Positions 26,681-40,128 of a stretch of DNA of 64,000 nucleotides are shown here, in pieces. The notes beneath the pieces are model-generated. The model ran no database searches. It saw only the letters and a program-made list of their open reading frames with translations, and was not told the DNA's origin. The stretch's first letter is position 1. Each line of letters begins with the position of its first letter. The stretch is from Chelydra serpentina (lineage: Eukaryota; Chordata; Testudines; Chelydridae): NCBI GenBank assembly GCA_037349315.1, contig JBAIAC010000059.1:7032001-7096000 (forward strand), given 5' to 3'. The translations under genes were made by a program, and so were the position numbers.

Positions 26681-26744
26681 CACAAGTTGCCACCACAATC
26701 TCTTCTAGTGTTGCCCTGTAGAATTAGTGTGCTACTTTGAACAG

Positions 26745-27840
26745 GTCAGAGGACACAAAAATTGGGGGAGTGGCAAATAATGAAAAGGACAGGTCTGAAT
26801 TGCTTAGTAAACTGAGCATGAGCAAACAATAAGCATTTTAATATGGCTAAATGCAAATGGATACATCTAGGAACAAAGAATGTAGGCCATACTTACAGGA
26901 TGGGGACTCTAGTCTGTGAAGCAGTGATTCTGAAAAAGATTTGGGGGCCATGGTGGATAATCAGACTACCATGGGCTCCCAGTGCAACGCTGTGGACAAA
27001 AGAGCTAATGCAATCCCGGAATGCATCAAAAGGAGAATCTCAAGTAGGGGTAAGGAGGTTATTTTACCTCTGTATTTGGCACTGGTCCAACCACTGCTGG
27101 AATACTGTGTCCAGTTCTGGTGCCTACAATTCAAGAAGTTTATTGATAAATTGTAGAGGTTCAGAGAACCACAAAAATGATTAAAAGATTGGAAAACATG
27201 CCTTTAAGCGACTGATCTCTTTGAATCTATTTAACTTAAAGAGAAAGTTAGGAGTGACTTGATTAGTCTATAAGTACTATGTTGGTTCTTCAATCTAGCA
27301 GAGAAAAGTAGAATACGATCCAATGTCTGTTGATGTTAGACAAATTCAGACTGGAAATAAGGTGGATTATCCATCACTGAAATTTTTAAAATCAAGATTG
27401 GATGATTTTCCTAAAAAGGTATGAACTAAATTATTTTGGGAAAGTTCTATGGACTGTGATATAGAAGAGGTCAGACTAGATCAGGGGTCGGCAACCTTTC
27501 AGAAGTGATGTGCCGAGTCTTCATTTATTCACTCTAATTTAAGGTTTCACGTGCCAGTAATACATTTTAACATTTTTAGAAGGTCTTTCTCTATAAGTCT
27601 ATAATCTATAACTAAACTATTGTTGTATGTAAAGTAAATAAGGTTTTTAAAATGTTTAAGAAGCTTCATTGAAAATTAAATTAAAATGCAGAGCCCCCCG
27701 GACCAGTGACCAGGACCCGGGCAGTGAGAGTGCCACTGAAAATCAGCTCGCGTGCCGCCTTTGGCATGCATGCCATAGGTTGCCTACTCCTGGACTAGAT
27801 CATCATAATGGCCCCTTCTGGCCTTAGAGTCTATGAACTG
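26745..27840 (+). mobile_element. CR1 LINE 3' portion, sense, split by hAT
   Basis: This region encodes the C-terminal part of CR1 ORF2 with shifts, for example LVQPLLEYCVQFWC and KKFIDKL at about 27075-27156. It continues to the CR1 tail (ATGGCCCCTTCTGGCC, then AGTCTATGAACTG). The hAT element 27482-27792 interrupts it near its 3' end, so the CR1 predates it. 5'-truncated and inactive. Confidence 0.88.
27482..27792 (-). mobile_element. Non-autonomous hAT element, family A, copy 3
   Basis: Ends CAGGGGTCGGCAACCT and GGTTGCCTACTCCTG. The exact 8-bp duplication GACTAGAT occurs at 27474-27481 and 27793-27800. It lies in reverse orientation to copies 1 and 2 and inside a CR1 copy. Confidence 0.94.
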
Positions 27841-30800
27841 TTTGTACAAGGAAAAAAGATGTGTAGATTTTATTCAATAAAGATTCCTGGCTTCTGATAT
27901 TTCTCATGAAAAAACTTTAGATCTCCCAAAAAAAAAAAAAAAAAAAAAAAGGGTGAATGTAGCTCCACTTCCTTTGTCAATTGGTCTTTATCTGAACACT
28001 GTTCTGTAAAGGGACTGTCATTTTTTAAAATGTTGCCTTTACTTGTTTAATCAAATCCAGTAGAGAAAAATATGTGTTTACATTGTCAATGTTAGTTTCT
28101 ATTGAAAACTGATTGTTTCAGTGCCAGTCATTAAAAACATCAGTAAACTTCTTGGATTAGGCAGAAGACAGGAAAGCTCCCCCTTCTGGAGAATTTTGAA
28201 AATGCTCCTTCTTAGAATCCTGATGGAATCATCAGAAGGAAAAACACACACAGCTTTCCTTCCCCTCAACTGAAATCCAGAATGGATTACATTATTGCAG
28301 GCTCTACGCTGACAGTTTCACAACAAAATATCAGACAACAGGCCAAGCCCATGTGGGAAGGAGGAAAGTTGGATTCAAAGCATGAGCTGTTTCTTAGCAT
28401 GTGACAAGAGGTATAATTTGCTCATTAGAGAAACAGTGTAATTAAAAACTAAACTGTAATGAAGGCTTTCATGAACTATCCTGTGTTGTCATCTCAAAAA
28501 GGCAATTTGAAAAAAGGGTCAGCTACATATTGTATGCCACAGGTCTAGTCTAAAATATGATCAAAACTGACAGGTCAGTTGATATCTGGGAGGCAAACCA
28601 GATAAATGAAACAGTGAAAAACTTCTTATCCAGAAAATTTTTAATTTTCTCCAAGAGCAGCAATATTTCTCTCTCTTACACATGTGTGTAATAAAGTTCA
28701 AGGGAAGGAGGTTACTGCACTGGCTGCAATGCAGCTGATCAGTCAGACCTTCTTGTGAAGTTTCAGCATTGTTTGTATACTACACACACACAAAAAAACA
28801 AAAACAAAAACGCCTTGTGTAGTTTTAGTAACTATACTAATACATGCATCTGAATGAAATCTTAGATGGCAGTTGCAAATACACTGCCTGCTATTATGTG
28901 CCTTTGTTTACCTTAGGAGTCAATAGTGTTTCATGAACTAAAGAAGGAGAATCTTAAAAATACTTGCACAGTTGCTTAACAGTCAGGCATATATAGATTA
29001 AAAATTTCTAAAGCTCCAAAGTGATTTAGGAGCCTACATCCCACTGGAAATCTCTTTGAGTTAGACTTCTTTGAGAAGTTTACCTAATATGTCACGAGAC
29101 AGACTTTTGCTTGAATGGATGAAAGACAATTGAAAATAGAAACGTGTTTCATGTTGACATTGCGTTGTGGAATTACCTGTTTTGTCCATTTGTAATTAAA
29201 ACAATGTTTCATTGGAAAAAGCTGACTCAAGAAATAGTCTGTTAAATACAGGGCTTGGGTCACATATTTTAGTTAATGTCAAGTTGAACCTTGAACCTAG
29301 CTTTGTGAAAGTGTGTCGTAACACACACACAGAGTCCCCACTTATCTAAAATAGATATGTAGTTCTTTTTGTTCAGTATTAATGCATGATGAGTGCTCTC
29401 TAAATGGGAGATGTAAATTCTCTCCCACTACCCCACCTGAAGCTGTTCCTTTAAGTAAATACATTAATCATTTGCTACTCAAATTAAAAACAAATAACGA
29501 TGGGTGGTGGTGGAAATCAATGCATTCATTAAGTAAAACACTAGCTAGCTATATGAATGCACAGCGCCATGTGTTTAAATTCAAAGTAAAGGGAAGCCTT
29601 CAGAAATTGACTGCTGGATTTTTAGAAAAAAGGCATTTCATATATTTGAGATATTACTGGGATGGAGACTGTTTTCTATAAACACATCTTTTCACCTGCA
29701 AATCCTGTACCTCTTTTTCAGTCAAAAGAAGTAAAAACTCCTCTCACAGATCTTAGTGGTACAACTTTTGCCCGAGCAAGTGTAGATCAAGCTTTTTGGG
29801 GATCATCCCATCCCATGGAAATACATGCAGGATCCCCATTCTGGTGTTTCACTCTCCATCATTCTACCAGGACATGGGGATGACCACAAGGGGAAATTTG
29901 CTCTCCCAGGGAATAGCCAGTACTTTTTTTGCCCCAATCCTGCATATTCCCCAATCCCAATGACAGCTCCCACCACAAGGAATGGTTTCCCCAATGCAGC
30001 AAGGGCTGCAGAATAGTCATTACAGCCACAGCTCTTCCACATGTTTTGAAGGGTGGCCCGGGCTATGTATACTGTCCCACCCCAGGTCTATATACACTGA
30101 GCCCATGTCTTGGGGCAGGAGAGGAATTGTCAGCTGCTTCCAAAGCACCAATCACTTAACTTGTTCTAGCTGGTCCTCTGTATCAGAGCTATTTCATATT
30201 TATCTAACTAATTTACAGTTAAAATTAATGCACACAGCACATAATGAAGACAATATCTATTAACATGCATAACGTGGGTAGGTTAATGTGCAACAGGCTT
30301 ATTTTCCTATCCAAAAATCTAAGGCTCAAGGTTCAAAATACAAAAACTAGATAGGCCTGACCTGCAACCTTGGTTGTTATTCACACCACACACAGCAGCC
30401 CACAGTACAACTAAGTAAAGAGAGTATTAAGTTACTCAGACATTATAACATGTCTCTGCTTAAAATTTCAGCTCAAATACCTGCTCCCAAATTTATACCA
30501 GGTATCAAAGCCACAAGACAGTGTCTTATTAAATGTTTGGCATGTTGCATCAAGTTACCATTGGTATGTGATTATAAGTCATGGCACATCGTAAGCTCGT
30601 GTGGCAAGGTAGCATCACATAATACAGCATGCCAAGAATGCTGACAAGAAATTTAAAACAACTCCCACTTTCAGAGCACTTTTAATAGAAACTATGTCAC
30701 AAACTGTCCAACCCTGTGTGTAGTCTTCATTTTCCGTATGAAAAATCCATTAAAACAAACAATGCAATACATGTTTAAATATTCACTTTAGCAGGTTTAC

Positions 30801-31528
30801 TATTAAACGCAACATGTTTTAGTTCAGCACACAGAACTTGTGCTCTTTTAATGTTTTAGTTGGTACACCTTGAGACATTATTTATTAATGCAATTAAACT
30901 GAAAAAGTCACTTAAGACTCCACTGTACTCCTTCACTGGGTCTGGCACAAAGACAATATCTCAAAGACTAATTATACCAACAGGTATTCATTTAGGTGAG
31001 TTCCACTCAATTTTGAATCATGCACCAATAGTTCACATCTGTGGAACTTGTTTCCAGTCGTTAAACATGTGCACATTTCTGATACCTATTCAGCCACACT
31101 AATGTTCTAAACACAAAATACTGTATGTAGAAGTGACAGCTGATTTATAAAATTGTGTATATAGAAACGCAAGCCAGCTGTTACACTGGAAGGTGTGCAT
31201 CACACAGGGTGTGAAAATGCTCTCAAACTCTCAAGATGGATCTAGACTTTAAATATTCCCACTCTCCCTACTTGCATGCAAGAATTTTTTAACAATACTA
31301 AAATAATGACATTGGTGAAAGAAAAGAACAGATTAAATCAACAGGTATTACTGGCATTTAGAGAAAAGTAGAATCCTGGAGCAGAAACCCATACCATGGT
31401 TCTGACCAAAGACCCCCCTACCCCTACCCCCAATGTAGTATCCAAGTCTGAATCTCAATTTTGACTCTCCCCTGTTCAGTTTGGATGGGAAGCAGGCTAG
31501 AAAGTGGAAGACTTCCTGTCTCAGCCAC

Positions 31529-32071
31529 CAAGGCCGGCTCTAGCTTTTTTGCCGCCACAGGGGAAAAAAAAAAAGAAAAAAAAAAAAAAAAAAAGAGAAC
31601 CCAAGCGCTGCGCCGCCGAAACAAAACAAAAAAACACCCCGAGCGCCCGCCGAAACAACTCCCCCCCCCCCCCCGAGCGCCGCTGCCCCACCGAAACAAT
31701 CCCCGCCCCCCAGTGTTGTGCTGCAACAACCCCCTCTTCCCTGCCCGAGCGCCTCTCCCACCCAAAGCGCCGGCGGGAGGGCGGCATGCCCGCAGCCCCG
31801 CTCCCCCGGCCGGAGCGCCGGCAGGGAGCACGGCATGCCCGTGCCGCCCCACCGCAACAACCCTCCCCGAGCGCCCCGCCCCACCGCAACAACCCTCCCC
31901 GAGCGCCCAGCAGAAATAAACCCACCCCTCCCAAGAGCGCCACCCTGCCGAAGTGTGTTTTTATTAAAAAAAAAACAAAAAACAAACAAAAAAAAAACCA
32001 CCCTGTGCGCCGCCCCAAGATTCGCCGCCCCAAGCACGTGCTTGGTCAGCTGGTGCCTGGAGCCGGCCCTG
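31529..32071. mobile_element. hAT element, family C (GCCGGCTC ends), copy 1
   Basis: Ends CAAGGCCGGCTCTAGC and GGAGCCGGCCCTG. The flanking duplication TCAGCCAC / TCAGCTAC matches at 7 of 8 positions. The interior is GC-rich with poly-A and poly-C tracts and CGAGCGCC repeats. It opens several long but meaningless frames on both strands. Confidence 0.9.
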
Positions 32072-32345
32072 TCAGCTACAGAACACTGCCACTGCAGGAG
32101 CCTTGGAGAGAAGCAAGGATATTCTAGCGGATATGTCCGCGCAGAACTCAGTCTCTTAAGAGTGACCGCCAGTGGGAAAAACAGCAGTGTAAAGACAAAC
32201 ATACATTCTGGGCAAGATTCTCAGCAAGTGCAAATTACTAAAGATTCACTGACATTAGGAGAGCTATGACAATTTATACAGCTGAGCATCTGGCCCTCTA
32301 TATCATGCCATTGGGCCAAATCCTTGTACTTCCCATTGCCTAGAC

Positions 32346-32740
32346 CACGGGTGGCCAACCTGAGCCTGAGAAGGAGCCAGAATTTACCAATGTACATTGC
32401 AAAGAGCCACAGTAATATGTCAGCAGCTCCCCGCCACCACTCCCAGTGCCTCCCACCTACCGGCAGCCCGCCAGTCAGCACCTCCTCCTCCCTCCCCGCA
32501 CCTCCCGATCAGCCGTTTTGTGGCATGCAGGAGGCTCTGGGGGAGGAGCGAGGGCCCGGCACACTCAGGGGAGGGGGCGGGAAGGGGTGGAGTGGGGGCA
32601 GAGCCAGGGGTTGAGCAGTGAGCACATTGGAAAGTTGGTGCCTGTAGCTCCAGCCCTGGAGTCAGTGCCTGTACAAGGAGCCGTATATTAACTTCTGAAG
32701 AGCTGAATGTGGCTCCGGAGCCACAGGTTGGCCACCTCTG
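32346..32740. mobile_element. hAT element (GGTGGCCAACCTG ends)
   Basis: Ends CACGGGTGGCCAACCTG and CAGGTTGGCCACCTCTG. The exact 8-bp duplication GCCTAGAC lies at 32338-32345 and 32741-32748. No transposase is encoded. Confidence 0.94.
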
Positions 32741-33225
32741 GCCTAGACCCTGAATCTTACCCTTTTCTCGTCAGAAAGGCACCACATGCAGAAAATACAC
32801 AAGAACAGCTGAACAGCAGCCAAATGGGACACACAAGTCCACACAAAGGGGCTGATACCCTCAGTTCCCAATGAAGCCAAAGGACACTCAGAACTTGGAA
32901 CCTCTCTCGTAATGAGTTTGATTGTGTAACACCTGAAAAGATTTGTTCAGTTGGAAAAAAATATAGCAAAAGTTGTTGGAATACACAAAAATTAGAAAGA
33001 TAGACTAGGTAAAATGGGGACAAATGTCCTGTTTTTAATGCTGAGGCTGTATTTCACAAGGACATAATATAGCAGCATCCCGTGTACCAGAGTCTGATGA
33101 TTTGAGGTCAGTAAGAATTATTGTTTTGCATATTACAGTTTCTTCCCTGCTTTTTAAATCTCTATTCTCTGTATCAGTGTAACATAGCAAAGAAATGGAC
33201 TTGTATACAGCAAAGACTACTACTG

Positions 33226-33350
33226 ATTATTATTCATTTGTATTGTGCTAGCACATAGATCATTTAGTCCCATCCCCCGTCCCCCCCCACGTTAGGCATG
33301 GTACACAAACATAACAGCACAAAGCAAAATGGTTCCCAGCCTCAAAGAAC
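33226..33350 (-). mobile_element. Old L2/MIR-like tail, antisense
   Basis: Starts TTATTATTCATTTGTATTGTGCTAGC and runs into a divergent antisense copy of the tail seen at 24132. The motif GTACACAAACA and the final CCTCAAAGAAC are shared with other amniote copies. Confidence 0.5.
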
Positions 33351-34804
33351 ATAGGTACTACTAGGTAAAAAGATAAATATGTTTTAAGAATCTCCATGTG
33401 TTGCCTTAAATAGAGTTTCCTTTCTTTTATGGAAGAAAGAAAAAAAGACAGGCCCCAATGTGACTAAACTCCAGTTTTGGGGGAAGCGGAGTAAAATTCT
33501 ACATACTTGCAAAGCTAAATGTAATGGTCTGGAGACAAAAGAGTTATGTATTACTCAACTCCTCCATGTCAAAAATAAAGTGAGCAAACTCCAACTCTCG
33601 AATGTGTCACTATGCAGCATTAACTGTGCAAATGCACAATTAATCTAAAAAGTAATAGACCTATCTCAAGTCTTTGAATTAGTTGACAGCTCAGTTAGCA
33701 TCCTTAGTTTAGAAATGAACATCTGTGTTCTCTTGAAGCAATGTAATACACTGAAATACTAAGTATTACTAACACTGCTGGTGAAAGAGTCAGTTTCTAG
33801 TGTAAATACCTCCATAGCCAGTCTTAAAGAGCTGCAGACCGTACATTTAAAGATGGAGTTCAACTGGTAGCCAAAGTGTTCGGACCAGGAGCAGTGACAA
33901 TATTGTTCAAACTAAACAGTAAGAAAACCAGGGATCTACAGAGAACAGATGATGAAAGGATAAGTGGGTCTGAAGAAACACTGTGTTCCACACACAACAA
34001 AATATGTATTATTTTGTGCATCGCCTCTAAAAATGTGTCTCTCATTGTTGGTTTTGCATTCTACAACTTGTTAAATTTAAATTAGGCACACATGTTGCTA
34101 ACTTAAAAAAAAAAAAAAAAAAAAAAGGCTTCCAATAACTAATGCTTCTATTTAAAGTGACCTGACATTCTGTTTTGCAACTTGTTAATTTCTAAGGTGT
34201 CACACCATACAGTGCCTCTTAGGACCAAGTCCTGCTTCCGCTGAAATCAACCAGAGTTTTGTCACTGACTTCAGTCAGATCAAGATATGACCACAAAAGC
34301 CAAATTGAGGTGTTTATATTACCAGCAGCTCACAAAAAATTCTGAAGCTGTGTGATATTTTACAATCATTTACAATTGAAAACTCACAGTATCTGAGAGT
34401 TTCCCCTAACGTTTTGTTTCAAGTTACTATTTTTGAAATAACAGCACTGTGATACATGTGGGGTAGATCCAAGATTTATGCCACAGGAACTGAAGTATTT
34501 CAAGTCTACTGACCATAAAGAATCACAGCAGTGACCCTGTTGTCCTGCTATCTTACACAGACCGCCACCACCACGCAACAATTAGCTTGCTCACATCCCC
34601 AGTCATGAGACCAGGCATGAAAAAAATATTCTGCAGCAGAACTTTTTAGAGAATAAAAAACATCAGACAGTACAGCATGTTTTACTCAAGATAGTTCATG
34701 ATTCTGGGATAGTCCCCTGCCAATCTGGACTTCTAATTACTTTAATGCAAAGTCAGTCACATACCCAAGAACACGTCTTAGGGCAGCAGTAAGAATTAGA
34801 ATAC

Positions 34805-34955
34805 TTAGCACATACAGAGCTTTACATTTTCAAAGCACTATACAAATGTTAATGAACCCTCACACTTACCTACTTCACAGGTTTGTTAAGTATTACCCCA
34901 TTTTATAGATGAGAGACAGACAACGGTGAAGTTACTTCGTCACACAGCGAGACTG
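34805..34955 (-). mobile_element. MIR-like SINE, antisense
   Basis: The CORE/MIR signature is visible in antisense: CAAAGCACTATACAAATG, then CCCATTTTATAGATGAGA and GTCACACAGC. Confidence 0.6.
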
Positions 34956-35031
34956 TAGCAAAAATTAGATTAGAATTTACGATTTTCCAGTTTTCAATTT
35001 GGTTCTCATTTCTCTAGCCCATGCCATAAAC

Positions 35032-35182
35032 CACCGGTGTCCAATAGAAATTCGATGCTAGCCACACTTGTGGTTTTGACTTTTTCTTATTAGCCACATT
35101 ATAAAAAAGCAACATGCATTAGCCACAATTCAATTGCCTATTAGCCACGTGTGGCTAGTGCTGAACGTATTGGACACTGCTG
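35032..35182. mobile_element. Short hAT MITE (GTGTCCAATA ends)
   Basis: Ends CACCGGTGTCCAATA and TATTGGACACTGCTG. The exact 8-bp duplication CCATAAAC lies at 35024-35031 and 35183-35190. The motif TTAGCCACA repeats several times inside. Confidence 0.93.
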
Positions 35183-35501
35183 CCATAAACTTTGTTGCTT
35201 TACAATTTTTTCAACTTTTCAGGGAAAGCATGGTCATCAAAAGTCTGGAACTCTTATTTCTAAAAGGTCTGTCCTTCAGGTGTCAAAACTTGGGTGTCAG
35301 TAAACCCGGGGAAAGGTGGATTACTGAGCCAGAAGGGACAGCAAATATGTTTTGAAGCAACGAACTTGGAAAATCCATCTGAATAAAGTGTCAGAAACAT
35401 ATATAAGCGGATGAAGTAACAGTTTAATCAATCAGGTTAGTCATAAAATGTTTTAAGATTGGTATGCCAACACATCACCACGTAATACAGAGAAAGCCAA
35501 G

Positions 35502-36010
35502 GCTCAGCGCGAGGGCAACACAGTTGCAGCTCAGCTGCTGTAGCGTAAACAGTTACTACAGTGATGGAATGGGTTCTTCCATTGCTGTAGTAAATCCACC
35601 TCTCAAGAGCCAGTAACTAGATTGATGGAAAAAGTCTTCCATCATCAATCTAGCAGTATCTACACTGGGGCTTAGATTGGCTTAATTCCATTGCACAGGG
35701 CATGAAATTTTTCACAACTCTGAGCGACATATTTAAACTGACCTAAGTCTGTAGTGTAGACGAGCCCTTAATCTACACTTAAAAGTTGTATTGGCATAGC
35801 TACTTTGATCAGAAGTGTGAAAAAGCCACACCCCTGACCAACATAGCTATGCCAACAACAATGTAGATGCAACTTTGATGATGGAAGAGTGCTTCTGTCA
35901 GTCAATGTAGCTAATATCCTTCAGGGAGATGGTGTTCCTACACTGACAATGACCCCATAGGCTGCGGCTACACAAGAGGGCTATGCCATCATAGGCTGTG
36001 TGTACATTAT
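35502..36010. mobile_element. Palindrome-rich MITE cluster
   Basis: One block ends GTAGTGTAGACGAGCCCTTA at 35770 and contains palindromes around GATGGAATGG...CCATTGC and AGATTGATGG...CATCAATCT. A second block follows with TTGGCATAGCTA...TAGCTATGCCAA and a CGGCTACACAAG end. Related to the elements at 3757 and 11092. Outer limits are approximate. Confidence 0.5.
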
Positions 36011-36721
36011 GAAGCCTAAGAAAAAGGATTGAGGCTTTTCAGTCTCAAGTATGAAAATAAAAAGGTGTCATGCATGTGTCATAATAAAGTGTATCCACTT
36101 ACACTGGCTGTCGTATGGAGTTATTGTTCAGTCTTTTGGAAGGAGCTGTTTTATCACTCCATTATGCCTGCCTGAAACCACCACTACTGTGCTATCCAAA
36201 GAGGAGGATCAAGAGATAAGAAAAAAGAGGACTGGGGGAAATAGGGAGTGGAATCAAGGTCAAGAGCATAAATATGATTTTGGGCTTTACACCAATGGAA
36301 AAAATAGTTACAGGATCAAGGAAGCAATTGTTCCATAAAAGAAATCCCCAAGTTTCAAAGCAAAGGCTTTTAAATTATTAGTATGTGCAAAGTATAGAGA
36401 AAACGTAAGTATTTGGCCTGGATTTTCTCAAGTAAGATTAAGCCAGGAGTGAAGGGGTCAGTAATTCTGTGCATCTTTGTTTTAGTTCATAAACATGATC
36501 ACTAATTCCATTATGCATGAGAGAAGTCTTGTAATATGTTTGAAGTCAACATCAAAAACTAGTTGAAGTGTCCACTCTACAATGCCCTTATTTCTAGAAT
36601 ACAGTGAATTGTCATGCAGAAGAAGAAAGTGTATCAAGCGTATAAAGTGATAGCTCTTTAAAAATTATTTAGACTGAAATATAGCCTCTTTTATCCAAGA
36701 TCAAGGTATTTTACAGACATC

Positions 36722-36880
36722 AAGTGTTAACATCCCTGAGAGATAAATGTTGCAAGTCTCATTACCCCCATTTTACAGATGAGGAAATGGAGTCACAGTG
36801 GAAGTTAAGAGTCTTGCCCAAGGTCCATTGCAAGACTGTGGAGGAGGTAGGATTAAAACCCAGGTGTCCCAATACCCATC
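36722..36880 (-). mobile_element. MIR-like SINE, antisense
   Basis: Contains CCATTTTACAGATGAGGAAA and CTTGCCCAAGGTC, the antisense MIR core, followed by TAAAACCCAGGTGTCC. Confidence 0.7.
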
Positions 36881-38330
36881 CCTCTGTACTATGTGGCAGC
36901 TCATACTGTTTCTCTGATGAAAAAAAGTTTGCAATACATGCCTAACAAAAAAAAGTCAACTTGAAACAAAACAGAGGCTCATATTTAAAATTTCCTAGCC
37001 CTGACAACATATTTCAACTCTGACCTGCAGGGACCATCTCTATATGCAAGAATGTAGTTCCATTTCTTTGCTCAAATTCCTTCTTGGTTGAGATTAACAG
37101 CAAGGATGCTAATTGTGAACAGAATTTTAAAATTGACTGAGGCATCTAATCTTTTCATACTGGCCACCAAACAAATATCAGAAAGTCACTAGCTTTCATT
37201 TATCAACAGTTGGCAGATTCAGTCAGAGACTTTCAGGCAAGAGAGTCTATATCTTATTATCAGTCTTCTGAGCCCTTCCAGTTGCTCGCTGCCCGCATTT
37301 TGTTTAAACTCAGATTTTCAACCCATATCTAAAGTGTAATGGTTTAATAACACAATTACTACTGTAGATTAAGCCACACTTCAAAGCCCTGAATAAAAAT
37401 GGCTGTCACATCCAATTAGGCCCAATCTGTGAGACGGAAAGGATGTTATGCTGGTTAATGCGCACCGAGAGCCATTCACACTTAACACCACATAGGAGTG
37501 CTGTAGCTAGCATACACAGAACGCGTTTCTCATATTATTTCAGGAAGTTTACTAACTGAAAGTTAGTATGCTGTCAAATATTTGTATTTATTTCCATACA
37601 TTCTTCTACCCAAAAAACTAGTTAGGAAGAGAAAGAGTCCATAAGAAAATATAAATAAAAAAGTAGTACAAGTTATTTCAGGGCTCAAAGGCTCTAAGCT
37701 TGTCAATAAAAGGTCTATCTTTAGATCAGACTAGGATTAAATGTCACTATATCCAAGACCAATCAAGGTAGCAGATTTGACTATAAAAGTAATCTAGCCA
37801 AGCAACTGCAGTTAACCTTCTTCAGTAGGAAAAAGCCAGTCAGCAGATCCTATTTAAGTGACAGATGTACATCAGGGGGACAACACACACCATATGTGTT
37901 TGTGTGCATGAAAACCTTTTCCAATAAATATATACTCTTTTCTCTGCTTTCATACAGGAAAGCAATATTAGCATTCAGTGAGATAATATAATTTAAAAAT
38001 ACAAGTATGATAAAACATTCACTCATTCAATACACAGCCTATTCCAAGAGACGCTTACATTCTTAACATAAGTAACAATTGTAATCCAGTATGGACAGTG
38101 TGGATGAAGTCAGATGCCAGGCGGTGAGTAGTTAGCAATTTTGAATCTACACACACTTATTGGCTGATCTACTGACCATTGCAGCATATCCATAATCTCT
38201 CTTAATAGCTATGCCATTCCATATAGTATTACATACAAATGCAGATGAAGTTGGAGAGATCTGTGTGTTAATAAAAAGTTTTATGATGAGCAAATCACAA
38301 CAGTTAGTATTATAAGAAATGCTGTTCACA

Positions 38331-38402
38331 GGGGTGGTGTGAGGATTGATTAGTTAATGTTTGTAGAGCACTTCTCAAGTGCTATGTGAATGCTAAGCAC
38401 TA
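38331..38402 (+). mobile_element. MIR-like SINE fragment
   Basis: Sense fragment with GTGTGAGGATTGATTAGTTA and GTAGAGCACTT, the 3' part of a MIR-type SINE. Confidence 0.45.
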
Positions 38403-39653
38403 ATTACATATTATGGTATATGTATCACAAGCCCACTATCATCATTTTAAGGGCATAGCAAGGCTTATGGCTGATGCCCCGTCTTCCCCAGTCTGGGCTC
38501 AGTAGAGTGTTTTCATCTACATAGCCAAAAAGTGTTGAGACAGTTCACCTTCACCCATTACCAGGAACAACATGGTCATGTTTGTCTGTGAACAACCTCA
38601 GACTTCCCCTCCCCACGCCACCCCATCAAGCTCTTATCTATTGCACATATGGTGCACCTCACTTCTTCCCTAGTTCTAGGCGTAATCTCTCTTTACAATT
38701 AGCTGTCTAACTTCAGGGAGGAAGTGTGAGCAGTTAACATGTGCTACTTTCAGCTTCAGGAAATGGTTTCCGTTAGAGAACACAGAGATGGTACATTTCA
38801 AAAATATATACAGTTCTTATAAGAGAGAACTAGACCCTCTCCCCCCACACACACACCAAAAAAAAAAAATTAAAAGTCCCACCCGCAAAATGCCGAACCA
38901 GCTGGCTTGTGTGTTTCCTTGCCTGTTATTGACCAAATCAAACACTGGTGCAATGTCAAGCCTAGCCAAAATAAAGACTGGCACAACCTGTCAGACTCCT
39001 CTTCCTATTTAAAACGTCAGATCTGAAGCGGCTCCTAGTCATGGGTGGGCTGTGAAAGTCCCTATGAATCCACCAGTGCCAGAGAAATCTGAAATTGCTA
39101 GTCTCTCTTGTTACCGAAATATCGGGTCCGCCTAGCTGAGAGCCAATAACTGAATTTCTGAATCCTGAAATCCGGACAAGAGACCGTTTTCTAAAACAGT
39201 TCAGTTAGACCCAGCACAGCTGAGCAACACACACACACTGTCTCTTTTCACGCGCTGGCATCTCACTTGTGGTTATATCACGTCCTGTTTCTTTTCAAAG
39301 CCACCCCAGCCCATGAAGCTGTAGCAATGCAGCCCCGGTGTGGGGCGGGGAAACGGCCCCAAGGCGGCTGGGGTGAGTAAAGGGGAACCGAGCTGAAGAA
39401 GGGTCGGGGAGGAACCGGACAGCCGCGGCCAGGTGAATTACTCAGGAGCGCTCCCGCCTCTCGGCGGACGGCACCGGTGAAACCCCAGCCGGCCAAGCGA
39501 GCCGGGCACCGGGGGAAGCCGCAACACAGGCTCGTTGGACACAATCCTATTACACGAGCCCCAAACCGTCCCCCTCCTCCCGCCCCGGGGACGCCCAGGA
39601 GCCGCTCGCCCGGCTGGGAGCGGGGGCCAGTGACCGCCCCGGCGGTGACTTAC

Positions 39654-39800
39654 CGGGGACCCTGCTCCGCATGTTGGGCGGGGGGACAAGCCGGGCTCAC
39701 CGCGGGGCAGGAGGGTGGGACACGCGCGCTCCTCTCCCCCGGGGACGCGGGCACATCCGCAGCCCAGCGACTCTGCCCCGGCCGCCGGCCCGGGCGGAGA
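39654..39800 (-). other. MICAL2: Probable non-coding MICAL2 exon 1
   Basis: On the minus strand, CAGGGTCCCCG is followed by the consensus donor GTAAGTCACC (donor bases 39653-39648). Since the MICAL2 coding exon has an acceptor in its 5'UTR, this donor in the CpG island is the best candidate for exon 1. The 5' limit is a guess, placed downstream of the CCAAT box. Confidence 0.5.
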
Positions 39801-40031
39801 GCAGAGGAGCTGGGCGTGGCCCCGGCCGAGCCCCGGGCCAATCAGCGGGCGGCAGGGGGCAGAGGGCTCCTGCCCCGGCCCGGCCCCGCTGTCACAGCGC
39901 GTCGCACGTGGGAAGCCGGGCGCCCGGCCTGGGCAGCGAGGCAGCGCCGGAGCGCTGGGGCGGGAGAGCGCCTGGGAGGGGTGGACACGTGGGTAGGGGC
40001 AGCGTAGGGAGCGGGCCGGTGTCGTGTATTA

Positions 40032-40128
40032 AATTGCTCCCCCTAGGAAAGTGCTACATACGGTGTAATTTACGCACCGATGCCGGTCCTGGCGCTAACT
40101 ACGGAGCACATTCCTAGGGGGAGCAATT
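40032..40128. repeat. Inverted repeat beside the MICAL2 CpG island
   Basis: An 18-bp perfect arm AATTGCTCCCCCTAGGAA (40032-40049) pairs with 40111-40128. Adding the next bases gives 23 of 24 paired positions around a loop of about 49 bases. Weaker inverted similarity extends to about 40016 and 40146. It may be a small MITE; its origin is not recognised. Confidence 0.8.

Noticed and set aside
31424..32269. Several long frames on both strands (up to 220 codons)
   Set aside because: They lie within a hAT element with poly-A, poly-C and CGAGCGCC repeats; the products are low-complexity.
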